From Jannaschia formosa (lineage in GTDB: Bacteria > Pseudomonadota > Alphaproteobacteria > Rhodobacterales > Rhodobacteraceae): a stretch of 64,000 bases of DNA. Shown here in pieces: positions 28,781 through 37,209 of the stretch. The translations under genes were made by a program, and so were the position numbers. The DNA is taken from the NCBI RefSeq assembly GCF_003340555.1, contig NZ_QPLJ01000002.1, positions 124,001 through 188,000 on the forward strand, in the 5' to 3' direction. The notes below the pieces were generated by a model. The model saw only the letters and a program-made list of their open reading frames with translations. It was not told where the DNA came from and searched no databases. Position 1 is the stretch's first letter, and each line of letters opens with the position of its first letter.

Positions 28781-28803
28781 GTCGGATCTGCGTCTGACGC
28801 GAT

Positions 28804-31059
28804 CTACGAACCGACGCGGCTCAGGTCGGCGATCTTGGCGCATGTGCGCACGATCTCCGAGAGGAGGTTCAGCCGGTTGCGGCGGAGGATCTCGGCCTCC
28901 GCGTTGACCTGCACCGCCTCGAAGAAGGCGTCGATGGGGGCGCGGAGCGCGGCGAGCGCCTCCATCGCGGCCGGGTAGTCCTCGGAGGCGAGCGCCGCGT
29001 CGATGCCGGGGCGCGCGGCGTCGAGCGCGTCGAAGAGCGCGCGCTCCTCGTCGGTCTCTGCCAGCTTCGGGTCGGCGCCGTAGCTGTATTCGACGCCGTC
29101 CTTCTCCTCGGCCTGGTCGAGGATGTTTTTCGCGCGCCGGTAACCCTGTATTAGGTTTTCCCCGTTATCCGTCTTCAGGAAGGCGTCGAGGGCCTTGGCG
29201 CGGGCGGTCAGGTCGGCGAGGTCGTCGGTGCGGTCGCCGGTCAGGCAGGCGTCGATGACATCGTGGCGGATGCCCTCGTCGCGGAGATGGACCTTGAGGC
29301 GGTCGTGGAGGAAGGAGAGGAGGTCAGAGAGGACCGGGTCGGCATCCACCGCACGGCGGTCACCCATCATCTCAACAATGAAAGCGGCATTTAGGGTCCC
29401 TCGATGAGGGCTTACGAGTTCATCGAGGGCTCGGCCGGGATTTTCAGGCGTGACACCAAAGCGAGCAAAGAGCATCTCCATATGATCGTCGAATGTGGCG
29501 ACGGTTCTGCTCGATTTCTGAAGGTCGTGCGCCACGCTCGCCAAGAGTAGTTGTCGATCCATTCCGCCAAAACCCGTTACGGCTTCAAGAATGCGGATCA
29601 CGCCAAGTGCTGCCCGCCGCAGTGCATAGGGGTCCTTCGACCCGGTCGGCTTCTCGTCGATGGCCCAGAACCCGGCCAGCGTGTCCAGCTTGTCGGCCAG
29701 TGCCACGGCGACCGAGACCGGCGCGGTTGGCACGTCATCCGAAGGGCCGAGGGGCGAGTAGTGCTCCTGCGCGGCCTGCGCGACGGCGGGATCTTCGCCC
29801 GCGGCTTCGGCATAGTAGCGGCCCATCAGGCCCTGCAGTTCGGGGAACTCGTAGACCATCTCCGAAGACAGGTCGGCCTTGGCCAGGCGGGCGGCGCGCT
29901 CGGCCGTTTCGGGGTCGGCGCCGACCGCGGGGGCGATCTCGCGGGCCAGGGCGGCGATGCGGTCGATGCGCTCGCGCTGGCTGCCCAGCTTGGCGTGGAA
30001 GGTGACGTTCGACAGGGCGTCGAGCCACGGAGCCTCCCACCCGTCGCCCGCCTTCGCGACGCGCAGGTCGTTCTCCCAGAAGAACTTGGCATCGGACAGC
30101 CGCGCCGCCAGCACACGGGAATTGCCGTCGAGGATGGTGGCGCCGTCGTCCGGGGTCTCGCGGTTGGCGACGGTGACGAAATGGGTGATGCGGCCGTCCC
30201 TGGCGCGGGCCGAGAAGAACTTCTGGTGTTCCTTCATCGAGGTCTGCAGGACCTCCGGGGGCAGGTCGAGGAAGTCCTCTCCGATCCGGCCCATCAGGAC
30301 GACGGGCCATTCGACCAGCCCTGCGACCTCGGCCAGAAGACCCTCGTCCGCGACGATCTCCAGCCCGGCCGCGAAGGCCTGATTGGTCATGTCCTGGCGG
30401 ATATGCTCGGCCCGTTCCTCGGAGGAGAGGACGACGAAGGCGCGCTTCAGCTTGGCCTCGTAGTCGTCGAAGCCGGTCACGCGGAAGGGGTCGGGGGCCA
30501 TGAAGCGGTGGCCCTCGGTCACGTCGCCCGCCTCGATGCCGTCGATGTCGAGGGGGACCACCTCCGCGCCTTCCTCGTCCGAGAGGATGCAGAGGATGCG
30601 GCGCAGGGGGCGGACCCAGCGCAGCGACCCGGCGCCCCAGCGCATCGACTTGGGCCAGGGGAAGTCGCGGATCGCGCGGTCCAGCACCTCGGCCACGATC
30701 TCGGCGGCCGGGCGGCCCGGGGTCGTGATTTCGGCGACGAGGAAGGTGCCCTTCTTTTCCTCCAGCTCGGTCAGGTCGGCGCGGGCGAGGCCGGTGGAGC
30801 GGAGGAAGCCCTCGATCGCCTTCTCGGGCGCGTCGACGCGGGGGCCGCGGCGGGTCTCGGTCGTGGTCGGGCTCTCTGCGGTGAGGCCCTGCACCGACAG
30901 CGCGAGGCGGCGCGGGGTGCAATGGGCGACCGCGCCCGCATAGGTCAGCCCGGCCTCGACCAGACCGTCGGTCACGCGCTGGCGAAGGTCGGCGGCGGCG
31001 CGGCGCTGCATGCGGGCGGGAATCTCTTCGGAGAAGAGCTCGATCAGGAGGTCGGGCAT
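28804..31059 (-). CDS. glyS: Glycine-tRNA ligase beta subunit
   Basis: The 751-residue beta subunit of the heterotetrameric bacterial glycyl-tRNA synthetase has the typical start MPDLLIELFSEEIPARMQ and later HCTPRRLAL, SMRWGAGSLRWVRPL, SMKEHQKFF, KADLSSEMVYEFPELQGLMGRYYA and DPYALRRAALGVIRILE. The family is usually about 690 residues. The excess maps to about residues 480-570, where the DNA is also less GC-rich. The ATG directly abuts the stop of the DUF6446 gene (TGA then ATG). It acts with GlyQ, encoded 2 kb upstream. Confidence 0.95.
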   Translation of the reverse strand: MPDLLIELFSEEIPARMQRRAAADLRQRVTDGLVEAGLTYAGAVAHCTPRRLALSVQGLTAESPTTTETRRGPRVDAPEKAIEGFLRSTGLARADLTELEEKKGTFLVAEITTPGRPAAEIVAEVLDRAIRDFPWPKSMRWGAGSLRWVRPLRRILCILSDEEGAEVVPLDIDGIEAGDVTEGHRFMAPDPFRVTGFDDYEAKLKRAFVVLSSEERAEHIRQDMTNQAFAAGLEIVADEGLLAEVAGLVEWPVVLMGRIGEDFLDLPPEVLQTSMKEHQKFFSARARDGRITHFVTVANRETPDDGATILDGNSRVLAARLSDAKFFWENDLRVAKAGDGWEAPWLDALSNVTFHAKLGSQRERIDRIAALAREIAPAVGADPETAERAARLAKADLSSEMVYEFPELQGLMGRYYAEAAGEDPAVAQAAQEHYSPLGPSDDVPTAPVSVAVALADKLDTLAGFWAIDEKPTGSKDPYALRRAALGVIRILEAVTGFGGMDRQLLLASVAHDLQKSSRTVATFDDHMEMLFARFGVTPENPGRALDELVSPHRGTLNAAFIVEMMGDRRAVDADPVLSDLLSFLHDRLKVHLRDEGIRHDVIDACLTGDRTDDLADLTARAKALDAFLKTDNGENLIQGYRRAKNILDQAEEKDGVEYSYGADPKLAETDEERALFDALDAARPGIDAALASEDYPAAMEALAALRAPIDAFFEAVQVNAEAEILRRNRLNLLSEIVRTCAKIADLSRVGS

Positions 31060-31584
31060 TCAGAGGCTGCCTTCGATGAGCGGTTGGTAGGTGTCGCGGT
31101 CGGGGCAGGCGCGCCCGACGGGCGTGCCGTCATAGGCCCGCTCGCCGCACTCGTTGAGCTGGTGCCAGACCCAACCCTGGCTGTCCGTCAGGGCGACGAT
31201 GCGGTCGACGCCGTAGGCCACGTTCTCGTAGGCGACGGCGGCCTGCGCCTCGCCGGAGGCGATGAGCGCGGCGATTGCCTCGGCGTCGAAGCAGTCGAAC
31301 CAGCCGGGTGCCACGGTGGGCGCGGCGTCGGGGGCCGGGTCGAACGGGATCTCGGAGAGCGTCAGGTCATGGGCGAAGCAGGCGCGGAAGCCCAGCGGCG
31401 AGGAGGTGGAGGCGATGGCCTGCACCCCGGTCGCGGGCAGGGTCGTCAGGTCTCCGTCCTTCGACAGGGTCAGCGTCACCGGGCCTTCGACGGGAGCATA
31501 GAAGGCGCGGGTGTTGGTCCACCAGATGCCGGCGCCCGCAAGGACAGCCGACAGCAGCAGCAGGATGACGACGAGCTTGCCCAT
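31060..31584 (-). CDS. DUF6446-type small anchored protein
   Basis: This 174-residue protein has one N-terminal helix (GKLVVILLLLSAVLAGAGIWW) and a periplasmic domain with FRACFAHDLTLSEIP, WFDCFDAEAI, WHQLNECGE and GRACPDRDTYQPL. The four cysteines suggest disulfides. It resembles a Rhodobacteraceae family of unknown function (DUF6446, from memory) usually found beside glyS. Its stop directly touches the glyS start, so translation is coupled. Confidence 0.6.
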   Translation of the reverse strand: MGKLVVILLLLSAVLAGAGIWWTNTRAFYAPVEGPVTLTLSKDGDLTTLPATGVQAIASTSSPLGFRACFAHDLTLSEIPFDPAPDAAPTVAPGWFDCFDAEAIAALIASGEAQAAVAYENVAYGVDRIVALTDSQGWVWHQLNECGERAYDGTPVGRACPDRDTYQPLIEGSL

Positions 31585-31699
31585 GGGGTCTCCGGCCGGG
31601 GAACGGGGGCGGGCTACACGAGAGGCGGAAGCGGGGCAAGCGAGGCTGGCCGAGGCGGCGCCGGCGGCGTAGGGTCCGCGCGAAGCAGGGAGGCGGGCG

Positions 31700-32380
31700 A
31701 TGGCACGGGATTTCGAGACGGAAACGCTGGAGGCCTGGGCGATGCCCGGCGACGCCGAGATGATCGCGCGGGCCGAGGCGGCGCGCGACCGGCTGCGCAC
31801 CCGGCGCACGGTGCGCGACTATGCGCCGCTGCCGGTGCCGCGCGCGGTGATCGAGGCCTGCGTCGCCGCGGCCGGGACGGCGCCCTCGGGCGCGAACCAG
31901 CAGCCGTGGCATTTCGAGGCGATCGCGGAGCCGTCGCTGAAGGCCCGCATCCGCGAGGCGGCCGAGGAGGAGGAGAGGCGGTTCTATGCGGGCGGCGCCT
32001 CGCAGGAATGGCTGGACGCCCTGGGGCCGCTCGGGACGGACTGGCGCAAGCCTCACCTGACGGACGCGGCCTGGCTGATCGTCGTGTTCGCCCAGAGATA
32101 CGGGGTGGCCCCCGATGGCCGGCGGGTGAAGCATTACTACGTGCCCGAGAGCGTCGGGATTGCCTGCGGGATGCTGATCTCGGCGCTGCACGAGGCGGGG
32201 CTGGCGACGCTGACCCATACGCCGAACCCGATGGGCTTCCTGCGCGAGGTGCTGGGGCGGCCCGAAAGCGAGAAGGCGTTGATGATCGTCGCCTGCGGTC
32301 ACCCCGCCGAAGGGGCCGCGGTACCGAAGGCGGCGAAGGTGAAGAAGGCGCTGGACGAGATCCTGGTGGTCCGGGAGTAG
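31700..32380 (+). CDS. Nitroreductase-family flavoprotein, iodotyrosine deiodinase-like
   Basis: The 226-residue protein is a nitroreductase-fold FMN enzyme. It shows RRTVRDYAPLPVPRAVIEAC, the FMN-phosphate loop PSGANQQPWHFEAI, and a C-terminal GIACGMLISALHEAGLATLT followed by GFLREVLGRPESEKALMIV. The latter pattern closely resembles the iodotyrosine deiodinase branch, whose bacterial members reduce halogenated or nitro-aromatic tyrosines. The substrate is not settled. It lies antisense between the two parts of the gly operon. Confidence 0.88.
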   Translation: MARDFETETLEAWAMPGDAEMIARAEAARDRLRTRRTVRDYAPLPVPRAVIEACVAAAGTAPSGANQQPWHFEAIAEPSLKARIREAAEEEERRFYAGGASQEWLDALGPLGTDWRKPHLTDAAWLIVVFAQRYGVAPDGRRVKHYYVPESVGIACGMLISALHEAGLATLTHTPNPMGFLREVLGRPESEKALMIVACGHPAEGAAVPKAAKVKKALDEILVVRE

Positions 32381-32444
32381 TCGGGGGGCGGTGGGCGTGG
32401 GAATGCTTGCCCAATGTCGCTGCGCCCCGGCGGCTTGAGCGCCG

Positions 32445-33161
32445 TCAGTGCCAGAAGAGGTTCACGTAGGGGCGGTCGATGCCCTCGGCCCAGGATTGCA
32501 GCGCCTTCAGGCGCGGCAGGAGGCGGGGGTAGTCGTGGCGCTCGTGCGTCTCGACGAAGAGCGCGTCGATGCGGGCGAGGGCGGGGTACCCGCGCAGCGC
32601 GTCGAGAAGGTCCCACTCCGCGCCCTCGATGTCGATCTTCACCAGGGCCACGTCGCGGTCGAGGCCGGCGAGGAAGGCGGGGAAGTCGACCACCTCGACC
32701 TCGACGCCGCCGCTGCCGCCGAGATCGTGGACGAGGCTGGCGGACTGGCTGTACTTGCCGGGGTTCCGGTCGAGCCGCGGGGAGCGGTGGAGCGTGAGCC
32801 GCGCCGCCTCGGCGCCCGCCGCCGCCTGGTGAAGGCGGACGTTGGGCAGGTCCGCGAGGTTCGCGGACAGGCGGGCGAAGGTGTCGGGATCGGGCTCGAA
32901 GGCGTGGACGGTGGCGCCGGTCGCCGCGAGGCGGCGCGTGACGGAGCCCACATTCGCGCCGAGGTCGATGGCCAGGTCGTCCGGCCCCATCGTCGCCAGC
33001 ACCGCGTCGAAGGCGCCCGCATGGCGGCGGCGCCAGCGCTTGCGGAGCTTGCGGTCGCAGAAATGGCCCGCCGCGCCCGGCAGGGAGCGGCCCGCGTCGA
33101 GGAGCCCCTCCAGCGCGCCCTCCGGCCGCTGCGGCGGCATGGAGGGCAGGGGGCGCGTCAT
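32445..33161 (-). CDS. FkbM family SAM-dependent methyltransferase
   Basis: The 238-residue protein has the SAM-binding motif [19 protein letters not shown] (about 61-78), the acidic [13 protein letters not shown], and the FkbM signature [19 protein letters not shown] followed by [11 protein letters not shown]. FkbM enzymes methylate hydroxyls of sugars or polyketides; the substrate here is unknown. The start at 33161 overlaps the glyQ stop by four bases, so it is translated from the glyQ transcript, an unusual partner for a tRNA synthetase. Confidence 0.87.
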   Translation of the reverse strand: MTRPLPSMPPQRPEGALEGLLDAGRSLPGAAGHFCDRKLRKRWRRRHAGAFDAVLATMGPDDLAIDLGANVGSVTRRLAATGATVHAFEPDPDTFARLSANLADLPNVRLHQAAAGAEAARLTLHRSPRLDRNPGKYSQSASLVHDLGGSGGVEVEVVDFPAFLAGLDRDVALVKIDIEGAEWDLLDALRGYPALARIDALFVETHERHDYPRLLPRLKALQSWAEGIDRPYVNLFWH

Positions 33162-34093
33162 GCGGCGTCCCCTTCCGCCGTCCATCCGCCCGCGCGGGTC
33201 AGAAGGAAGGCGTCGGCGCACATCTTTGCCAGCGCGCGGACGCGGCCGATATAGCTCTGGCGTTCGGTGACGGAGATCACGCCGCGCGCGTCGAGAAGGT
33301 TGAAGATGTGGCTGGCCTTGATGCACTGGTCATAGGCCGGGTGGACCATGACGATGCGCTTGCCGGTCTTGGGATCCTCTGCCGGGGCGGCGAGGATCTC
33401 GGCGCAATGGGCCTCCGCCTCTTCGAAATGGCGCAGCAGGACGGCGGTGTCGGCGGTGTCGAAGTTCCAGCGCGCATATTCCTCCTCGGTCTGGCGGAAG
33501 ACGTCGCCATAGCTGAGCGCGATGGGGGTCTGGGGGTCGTTGAACGGCATGTCCATGACATGGTCGACGCCGAGGACGTACATCGCCAGCCGTTCCAGCC
33601 CGTAGGTCAGCTCGCCCGAGACCGGGTGGCAGTCATGGCCGCCGACCTGCTGGAAATAGGTGTACTGGCTGACCTCCATCCCGTCGCACCACACCTCCCA
33701 TCCGAGGCCCCAGGCGCCCAGCGTCGGGCTTTCCCAGTCGTCCTCGACGAAGCGGATGTCGTGCAGCCCTGCGTCGATGCCGATGGCCTCCAGCGAGCCG
33801 AGATAGAGCTCCTGCAGGTCGGGGGGCGAAGGTTTGATGAGGACCTGGAACTGGTAGTAGTGCTGCAGCCGGTTCGGGTTCTCGCCGTAGCGCCCGTCGG
33901 TGGGGCGGCGGGAGGGCTGGACATAGGCGGCGGCCCAGGGGTTCGGGCCCAGCGCGCGCAGCGTCGTGGCCGGATGGAAGGTGCCCGCGCCGACCTCCAT
34001 GTCGTAGGGCTGCAGGACGGCGCAGCCCTTCGCGGCCCAGTAGGTCTGAAGCCGCAGGATGATCTCCTGGAAGGAGCGGGGGGCGTCTTGCAT
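33158..34093 (-). CDS. glyQ: Glycine-tRNA ligase alpha subunit
   Basis: The 311-residue catalytic alpha subunit of class II glycyl-tRNA synthetase shows [20 protein letters not shown], the ATP-binding [36 protein letters not shown] and [15 protein letters not shown]. The ATG at 34093 has GGAGG upstream; a start at 34138 would add a non-conserved stretch. It is the first gene of a leftward group that includes the FkbM methyltransferase and, beyond an antisense gene, the DUF6446-glyS pair. Confidence 0.97.
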   Translation of the reverse strand: MQDAPRSFQEIILRLQTYWAAKGCAVLQPYDMEVGAGTFHPATTLRALGPNPWAAAYVQPSRRPTDGRYGENPNRLQHYYQFQVLIKPSPPDLQELYLGSLEAIGIDAGLHDIRFVEDDWESPTLGAWGLGWEVWCDGMEVSQYTYFQQVGGHDCHPVSGELTYGLERLAMYVLGVDHVMDMPFNDPQTPIALSYGDVFRQTEEEYARWNFDTADTAVLLRHFEEAEAHCAEILAAPAEDPKTGKRIVMVHPAYDQCIKASHIFNLLDARGVISVTERQSYIGRVRALAKMCADAFLLTRAGGWTAEGDAA

Positions 34094-34245
34094 CGGGGCC
34101 TCCGGGTCGGTCGGCACCGCGTCTAGGCGGCAACACATGCCCGGTCAACGGGGGGCGCGGCCCCGCGCCGCGGCCTGGTGGGCTTTCCCCGGGACGCGGG
34201 ATCGGGAATCTAGGCGGACGTTTTCTGCCGTTGGAGTATTGCCGG

Positions 34246-35955
34246 ATGCGCGTGTTCGCCCTTGCCCTCGCCGCCCTTGCCTTCGCCCTCGTGCTGGCCG
34301 CGCCACAGGCCCGCGCGCAGGAGCGGGAGCTCTGGGTCCAGATCGAGGCGCATCCGAGCCTCGGCTCCGCCGAAGCGCGGGCGCGGGCCTATGGCTCGCT
34401 CTTGCCGGACCTGAACGGCTTCCGCCTCGGCGGCGGCTGGCACGCCCTGACGCTGGGGCCCTACCCGGAGTCGGAGGCGCGGGCGGTGCTGCGGCAGTTG
34501 CTGGGCGAGGGGCTGATCCCGCGCGACAGCTATGTCAGCGACGGGCGCACCTATCGCGAGCGGTTCTGGCCCGTGGGCCCGCAGCCCGCGCCGGCGCCGG
34601 TGCCCGAGGTCGAGGTCGCCACCGGCGACATGCCGGAGGAGACGCTGCGCGAGGCGCAGATCTCGGAGCAGCAGCTGACGCAGGCGGATCGGATGGACCT
34701 GCAGCGGGCGCTGGCCTGGTTCGGCTACTATTCCGCCGGGGTCGACGGCGCCTTCGGGCGCGGGACCCGCAGTTCGATGCTGGCCTGGCAGCGCGATGCC
34801 GGGGTCGAGACGACGGGCGTGCTGACCACCCGGCAGCGCACGCGGCTGCTGGCCGAATGGCGCGCCTCGCAGGAGGCGCTGGGCCTCGGTCCGCTGGAAA
34901 GTGCGGAGGCGGGCGTGGCGCTGACCGGGCCGATGGGGCTGGTCGCCTTCGACTGGATCGAGGCGCCCTTCGTGCATTACGAACCCCGGGACGGCAGCGG
35001 CGTGCGGCTGTCGCTGATCTCGCAGCCGGGCGACGCGGCGACGCTTGCCGGGCTCTACGAGATCCTGCAGACGCTGGACGTGGTGCCGACCGAGGGGCCG
35101 CGGACGAAGGGGCGGGACGGGTTCTCGATCACCGGCGAGGCGCCGGGGCGGACGACGCAGGTCGAGGCGCGGCTGGAGGACGGGCATATCTTCGGCTACC
35201 TGCTCAGCTGGCCCGATGCGCAGGATGCGGCGGCGGCGCGGGCGCTGCCGATCATGGCGGACACGCTGCAACGGGTCGGCCCGCCGCTCGACCCCGAGGA
35301 GGGGTTCGACCCGGCCGAGCAGAGCATCGACATGGTCTCGGGCCTCGAGGTGCGGCGGCCGCTGCGCTCCGGCTCTGGCTTCTTCGTGGACGGGCGCGGG
35401 CGCGTGGCGACGGCGCTGGCCAATGTCTCGGGCTGCGGGCGGCTGACGCTGGACCGGCTGCACGAGGCGGAGGTGATCCATTCCGACGGGGCTATCGCCG
35501 TGCTGGCGCCCACCGGGCCGCTGGCGCCTGTCGAGGTCGCGCGGCTGGCGCCGAGCGAGGGGCGGCTGCGCTCGGCCGTGTCGGTGGGCGGCTATCCGTT
35601 CGGCGGCGTGCTGGGGGCCGCCACGCTCAGCTTCGGGACGCTGGAGGATGTGCGCGGGCTCGACGGCTCGGACGCGGTGCTGCGGTTGTCGATGGTGGCC
35701 CGGGACGGCGACGTCGGCGGGCCGGTGCTGGACATGAGCGGGCGGGTGACCGGCATGCTGCTGCCGCCGCCGCTGGGCGACGCGGTGGCGCTGCCCGAGG
35801 ACGTGTCCTTCGCGGCGAAGGCGAGCGAGGTGGCGCGGGTGCTGGACGGGGCCGGCATCACGGCGCAGCGCGACGCCGCGGGTGGCGCCGTCGCGCCGGA
35901 GGACCTGACGGCACTGGCGGCCGGGATGACGGTGCTGGTGAGCTGCTGGGAGTGA
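34246..35955 (+). CDS. Secreted trypsin-fold pseudoprotease with SPOR-like and peptidoglycan-binding regions
   Basis: The 569-residue protein has a signal peptide (to about residue 25), an SPOR-like repeat region (about 26-100), and a PG_binding_1 domain (about 143-205: ALAWFGYYSAGVDGAFGRGT). The C-terminal half aligns with a trypsin-like protease: GSGFFVDGRGRVATALANV near 375 and GDVGGPVLDMSGRVTG near 487. The catalytic His expected in TNAHV is replaced (ALANV) and the GNSGGP serine is V, so it should be inactive. The ATG at 34246 follows GGAG; it is divergent from glyQ. It probably acts as a periplasmic peptidoglycan-associated binding protein. Confidence 0.78.
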   Translation: MRVFALALAALAFALVLAAPQARAQERELWVQIEAHPSLGSAEARARAYGSLLPDLNGFRLGGGWHALTLGPYPESEARAVLRQLLGEGLIPRDSYVSDGRTYRERFWPVGPQPAPAPVPEVEVATGDMPEETLREAQISEQQLTQADRMDLQRALAWFGYYSAGVDGAFGRGTRSSMLAWQRDAGVETTGVLTTRQRTRLLAEWRASQEALGLGPLESAEAGVALTGPMGLVAFDWIEAPFVHYEPRDGSGVRLSLISQPGDAATLAGLYEILQTLDVVPTEGPRTKGRDGFSITGEAPGRTTQVEARLEDGHIFGYLLSWPDAQDAAAARALPIMADTLQRVGPPLDPEEGFDPAEQSIDMVSGLEVRRPLRSGSGFFVDGRGRVATALANVSGCGRLTLDRLHEAEVIHSDGAIAVLAPTGPLAPVEVARLAPSEGRLRSAVSVGGYPFGGVLGAATLSFGTLEDVRGLDGSDAVLRLSMVARDGDVGGPVLDMSGRVTGMLLPPPLGDAVALPEDVSFAAKASEVARVLDGAGITAQRDAAGGAVAPEDLTALAAGMTVLVSCWE

Positions 35956-35983
35956 TGCGGGCTGTCGAACGCGTCATCCCGGG

Positions 35984-36571
35984 TCAGCGGATGAGGCGGA
36001 GCTCGTCGTTCTCGATCTCGATGCGGCCGAACTCCGACAGGTAGGACATGCCGAGCAGGCTCTGTCGCATCTCGCCGCCGTTGACGACGGCGGGGACGTG
36101 GCGGTCGACGATGTCGCCCAGCGTGACCTCGTCGAGCCGGACCGCGGCCGTGCGGACCGAGCCGTTGGCCGTCATCGCCTCGCCCAGGAAGGCGAGCTGG
36201 TCCTCGGCCAGGCCGACCCGCTGCGCGTCGCGGCGGGTCAGGACGAGATCGGTGGCGCCGGTGTCGACGATGAACTCCACATCGACGCCGTTGATGCCGA
36301 GGGTCAGGTGGTAGTGCCCGTCGCGGGCGCGCGGCACGTCGACTATCACGCCCTCGGCGCCGGTCATCACCGACTGGGTCGGGACGGCGATGCCCTTCAC
36401 GTCCTCCCAGACGCCATAGGCGAGGACGGCTCCGACGAAGATGAGAAACCAGATCGCCGCCTGCTGCAGCGTTTTGCCCATCCGCTGGCGGGTCGAGGCG
36501 AAGAAGGTGAGCGCGATCACCGATCCGAGCAGGACCAGGTAGAGAAGGCGCATGAGGGCATCGGTATCCAT
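35984..36571 (-). CDS. Retropepsin-like aspartic protease, TIGR02281/clan AA
   Basis: The 195-residue protein has two N-terminal membrane helices (about 8-25 and 37-55) and then one retropepsin-like domain. The active-site triad is DTG at 103-105 in FIVDTGATDLVLT, and the second conserved segment is QSLLGMSYLSEFGRIEI. These bacterial single-domain aspartyl proteases act as dimers at the membrane, with the catalytic domain facing the periplasm. The substrate is unknown. It converges with the pseudoprotease gene. Confidence 0.9.
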   Translation of the reverse strand: MDTDALMRLLYLVLLGSVIALTFFASTRQRMGKTLQQAAIWFLIFVGAVLAYGVWEDVKGIAVPTQSVMTGAEGVIVDVPRARDGHYHLTLGINGVDVEFIVDTGATDLVLTRRDAQRVGLAEDQLAFLGEAMTANGSVRTAAVRLDEVTLGDIVDRHVPAVVNGGEMRQSLLGMSYLSEFGRIEIENDELRLIR

Positions 36572-36600
36572 GCGCCCGAAGATAAGCCGCCCGGCGCGGT

Positions 36601-37209
36601 TTACCAGCCGGGCAGGTCAGACAGTCCGTCGAGGACGAACTGCACCGACAGCGCGGCGAGCAGCATGCCCAGAAGCCGGGTCGTCACGTTGATCCCGACG
36701 GGGCCGAGCAGCCGCTCCATCGGCGAGGCCAGCAGGAACAGCGCCAGCACCACGGCCAGCACGGCGAGCATGACGCCGATGGCCTGCGCCGTGCCCAGCG
36801 GCGCGGCGCCATCAGTCAGCAGGATCATCGTCGCGATGGCGCCGGGGCCTGCCGTCAGCGGCAGGGCCAGCGGAAAGACCGAAGGGTCGGGGGGCGGGGC
36901 GTCGGCATTGTGCTCGCGCCGCTGCGTGCGCTTTTCGAACAGCATCTCGAGCGCGGTCAGGAACAGCAGCAGGCCGCCCGCGATGCGGAAGGCCGGCATC
37001 GAGATGCCGAGGAAGTTCAGGAGGCCCTCGCCCAGAAGCGCGAAGACGATGAGGATCGCCGCGGCGATGGCGGTGGCGCGGAAGGCGATGGCGCGGCGGT
37101 GGCGCGGGGTCATGCCCGAGGTCAGCGCCACGAAGATGGGGGCGAGGCCGATCGGGTCGATCACCACGAAGAGAGCGGCGAAGGCGGTGGCGGCCTCGGC
37201 GACGGTCAT
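36601..37209 (-). CDS. MarC family integral membrane protein
   Basis: The 202-residue protein has about six helices and the MarC/UPF0056 signatures FAALFVVIDPIGLAPIF at the start, FRIAGGLLLFLTALEMLF and LALPLTAGPGAIATMILL. The function is unknown, and the earlier link to multiple antibiotic resistance is not supported. It overlaps the ABC-F gene stop by four bases (ATGA). The start at 37209 fits the family better than 37248. Confidence 0.9.
   Translation of the reverse strand: MTVAEAATAFAALFVVIDPIGLAPIFVALTSGMTPRHRRAIAFRATAIAAAILIVFALLGEGLLNFLGISMPAFRIAGGLLLFLTALEMLFEKRTQRREHNADAPPPDPSVFPLALPLTAGPGAIATMILLTDGAAPLGTAQAIGVMLAVLAVVLALFLLASPMERLLGPVGINVTTRLLGMLLAALSVQFVLDGLSDLPGW

Noticed and set aside
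29551-32469. Plus-strand frame of 972 codons over glyS
   Set aside because: It is the shadow of glyS and its neighbour, with no recognisable domain and repetitive shadow composition.
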